In this document: piece after piece, positions 9,028 to 11,188 of the stretch | Numbering within the stretch: position 1 is the stretch's first letter | Layout: each line of letters opens with the position of its first letter | Assembly: GCA_944372315.1 (NCBI GenBank) | Contig: CALVYX010000024.1 | Span: 1-11,188, forward strand | Length of the DNA stretch: 11,188 nucleotides | Reading direction: 5' to 3' | Source of the DNA: an uncultured Bacilli bacterium | GTDB lineage: Bacteria > Bacillota_I > Bacilli_A > RF39 > UBA660 | Program-made: the position numbers and the translations under genes | The notes under the pieces: model-generated | Told to the model about the DNA's origin: nothing | Database searches by the model: none | The model's input: only the letters and a program-made list of their open reading frames with translations

Positions 9028-11130
9028 ATGAAGGATAGAGTATTAGAAATTTTAAAAAAATATAATCGTGCGTTAACATTCGAAGAGATCGATTCCGCAT
9101 TAAATATTAAAACAGTGGAAGAAACAACAGAATTGATTCAAGCATTGAAAGAATTAGAAGAGGAAGTAGAAATATATCATTCTAATAAAGATAAATATAT
9201 GATTTTTGAAAATAGCAATTTAAGAAGAGGAATTATGCGTACTAATAAAAAAGGATTTGGTTTTGTGGATATTTCTAATCAAGAAGAAGATATCTTTGTT
9301 GGTATGGATAATATGAATGGTGCTATTAACGGTGATACGGTTTTAGTAGAAATATTAAGTAATAAACCTGATGGTAGGATAGAAGGAAGAATTGTAAGAG
9401 TAGTTAAAAGAGAATTATCCACAGTAGTTGGGGAAATTTATTTTAAAAAAGGTAAAGGATATCTTATTCCAGATGATGAAAAATTAAAGATAAAAATTGA
9501 AATACCTAAAGGAAAAAACAAGGGATCTGTTGATGGTCATAAAGTAGTTGTAAAATTAACTTCACAAATTAGTAATAATAGATTTAATGGAGAAGTTATA
9601 CGTATTTTAGGTCATAAAAATGATATAGGTGTTGATATATTATCCGTAGTTTGTAAATATAATATAAAGGATACTTTTGATGAAGAGACTATTAATGAAT
9701 TAGATAATATAAAAGAAGAAGTAGATGAAGAAGATAAAAAGGGAAGACGAGATTTAACGAAGGAAGTTATTTTTACTATTGATGGCGATGATACTAAGGA
9801 TATAGATGATGCTATATCGATCGAAAAATTAGAAAATGGTAATTATAAACTAGGAGTACATATCGCAGATGTTAGTTATTATGTAAAAGAAGGTAGTGCT
9901 ATCGATAAAGAAGCAATGGAACGTGGTACTTCTGTGTACTTAGTAGATAGAGTAATACCAATGTTACCTCATAAATTATCTAATGGTATTTGTTCCCTTA
10001 ATCCAGATGTGGAAAGATTAGCTATTTCTTGTGTTATGGAAATAGATCAAAATGGGAAGACTGTCGATTATGAAATTTTTGATAGTGTTATCAAATCTAG
10101 AATTCAAATGACGTATAAAAAAGTAAATCAAATTTTAGAGGAGAATATTGTTCCAGAAGGATATGAACCTTATGTTGATGATTTAAAAACGATGCTAGAG
10201 TTATCTAAAATAATTAGAAAAGCAAAAGAACAAAGAGGAAGTATTGATTTTGATGTAGATGAAGCTAAGATATTAGTTGATAGTAATTGTCATCCAACAG
10301 ATATTGTATTGCGTGAACGTGGCTTGGGTGAAAAATTAATCGAAGACTTTATGATTAGTGCAAATGAATGTGTAGCAACGCATATATATTATATGGATTT
10401 ACCATTTATTTATAGAGTTCATGAATATCCGAAAGAGGAAAAAATAAGAAATTATTTATCGTTTTTACAAACTTTAGGATATACAGTAACAGGGAATATC
10501 AAGGATGTTAGTCCAAAGTCAATCCAAAAGTTAGTTGAATTCTTAAAAGATAAGAAAGAATTTAAAATTTTATCAAGTCTATTATTAAGAAATATGCAAA
10601 AAGCTATCTATTTATCACAAAATTTGGGACATTACGGATTAGCAAGCAAATGTTATACTCACTTTACTTCACCAATTAGAAGATACCCAGATACTACAGT
10701 ACATCGCCTACTTAGAACTTATTTATTTAATAACGATATGTCTAGTAATACAATAAGACATTGGGAAGAGAAACTTATTTATATTGCTGATAATTCATCA
10801 TTTAAAGAAAGAGAATCGGTAGAATGTGAAAGAGAAGTTGAAGATATGAAGATGGCTGAGTATATGGCAGATCATATTGGGGAAGAATATGAAGGTATCA
10901 TATCTAGTGTCAATAATTTTGGAATGTTTATTCAACTTGATAATTTAATAGAAGGATTAGCTCATGTTAATGATTTAGGGGATTACTTTATTTTTGATGA
11001 AGCTACTCAAACGTTAACTGGTGAAAGAACAAAATTAATATATAGATTAGGAGATCGAGTATTAATCAAGGTTAAAGATGCTTCTAAAGATCGCAAGACA
11101 ATAGATTTTGAAATAATAAAAAAATTATAG
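9028..11130 (+). CDS. rnr: Ribonuclease R (3'-5' exoribonuclease)
   Basis: RNase R degrades RNA processively from the 3' end, including structured RNA, and acts in rRNA quality control and trans-translation. The 700 residues show the full order. A winged-helix start (about 1-60) precedes a cold-shock/OB segment beginning RRGIMRTNKKGFGFV (66-80) and a second OB region (about 130-200). The RNB catalytic domain (about 240-575) and a C-terminal S1 domain (about 618-699, YEGIISSVNNFGMFI) follow. The metal-binding aspartates are D252, D258, D260 and D261 in DGDDTKDIDDA, and HFTSPIRRYPD (545-555) is the RNB signature. It ends right after the S1 domain, without the lysine-rich tail of the E. coli enzyme. 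An in-frame GTG at 9019 would add MDK, but AGGTGG points to ATG 9028. The stop codon overlaps the next gene's ribosome-binding site. In many Firmicutes smpB follows; here the next gene does not start like smpB. Confidence 0.97.
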   Translation: MKDRVLEILKKYNRALTFEEIDSALNIKTVEETTELIQALKELEEEVEIYHSNKDKYMIFENSNLRRGIMRTNKKGFGFVDISNQEEDIFVGMDNMNGAINGDTVLVEILSNKPDGRIEGRIVRVVKRELSTVVGEIYFKKGKGYLIPDDEKLKIKIEIPKGKNKGSVDGHKVVVKLTSQISNNRFNGEVIRILGHKNDIGVDILSVVCKYNIKDTFDEETINELDNIKEEVDEEDKKGRRDLTKEVIFTIDGDDTKDIDDAISIEKLENGNYKLGVHIADVSYYVKEGSAIDKEAMERGTSVYLVDRVIPMLPHKLSNGICSLNPDVERLAISCVMEIDQNGKTVDYEIFDSVIKSRIQMTYKKVNQILEENIVPEGYEPYVDDLKTMLELSKIIRKAKEQRGSIDFDVDEAKILVDSNCHPTDIVLRERGLGEKLIEDFMISANECVATHIYYMDLPFIYRVHEYPKEEKIRNYLSFLQTLGYTVTGNIKDVSPKSIQKLVEFLKDKKEFKILSSLLLRNMQKAIYLSQNLGHYGLASKCYTHFTSPIRRYPDTTVHRLLRTYLFNNDMSSNTIRHWEEKLIYIADNSSFKERESVECEREVEDMKMAEYMADHIGEEYEGIISSVNNFGMFIQLDNLIEGLAHVNDLGDYFIFDEATQTLTGERTKLIYRLGDRVLIKVKDASKDRKTIDFEIIKKL

Positions 11131-11138
11131 GAGGAATA

Positions 11139-11188
11139 ATGGCTAGGAAAAGAAAAAGAAAATTAAAATTTAGAAGATTAGCACTACT
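11139..11188 (+). CDS. Start of an unidentified gene downstream of rnr (partial)
   Basis: An ATG at 11139 follows TAGGAGGAA (11128-11136), which includes the rnr stop codon, so this gene is probably translated from the rnr transcript. Only 16 full codons and part of a seventeenth are in the window. They encode a very basic start, MARKRKRKLKFRR, followed by LAL and then leucine or another residue. A basic cluster running into hydrophobic residues would suit a membrane anchor with its N terminus in the cytoplasm, as in many cell-envelope proteins, but could also be a ribosome- or nucleic-acid-binding protein. It does not resemble the usual SmpB N-terminus. The family cannot be named. Confidence 0.7.
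   Translation, partial: MARKRKRKLKFRRLAL

Overview
The window is AT-rich chromosomal DNA of a low-GC Gram-positive bacterium (Bacillota). The layouts fusA-tuf and eno-secG-rnr, the strong AGGAGG ribosome-binding sites and the protein sequences all fit Bacilli, Erysipelotrichia or the related uncultured gut lineages. TGA is used as a stop (small gene ending at 6095) and tryptophan is TGG, so the standard bacterial code applies rather than the Mycoplasma code. murD and a FemAB-type transferase imply a peptidoglycan wall. The exact genus cannot be named from the sequence alone.

Layout. At 1-140 is the 3' end of fusA (EF-G), followed by tuf (EF-Tu, 247-1431) with its own candidate promoter and a strong terminator: the tail of the str operon. 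At 1617-4286 a monocistronic P-type Ca2+-ATPase has a good promoter and its own terminator. It converges on a minus-strand FemAB/FemX-like gene (5579-4317). Two hairpins lie back to back at that junction, and each gene's stop codon falls in a hairpin loop. Divergent from the fem gene is a plus-strand run: an unrecognised four-helix membrane protein (5682-6095), murD (6107-7462) coupled to it by an ATGA overlap, and eno (7449-8678), which overlaps murD by 14 nt. Then come secG (8756-8971, own promoter, followed by a terminator), rnr (9028-11130) and the first 17 codons of an unidentified gene whose ribosome-binding site overlaps the rnr stop codon.

Functionally this is housekeeping DNA: translation elongation (EF-G, EF-Tu), cation export, peptidoglycan precursor synthesis (MurD) and cross-bridge addition (Fem), glycolysis (enolase), protein export (SecG) and RNA turnover (RNase R). 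eno-secG-rnr is a familiar Firmicutes neighbourhood; murD away from a division/cell-wall cluster and beside a fem gene is less usual.

I found no CRISPR array, mobile element, tRNA, rRNA, toxin-antitoxin pair or defence system, and no convincing previously undescribed system. The longest stretch without a gene is the 185 bp between tuf and the ATPase gene. The observations worth a second look are gene-end and gene-start compaction, the uncharacterised membrane protein coupled to murD, ion-site substitutions in the ATPase, a MurD active-site motif variant, and opposite arginine codon choice in tuf and eno.
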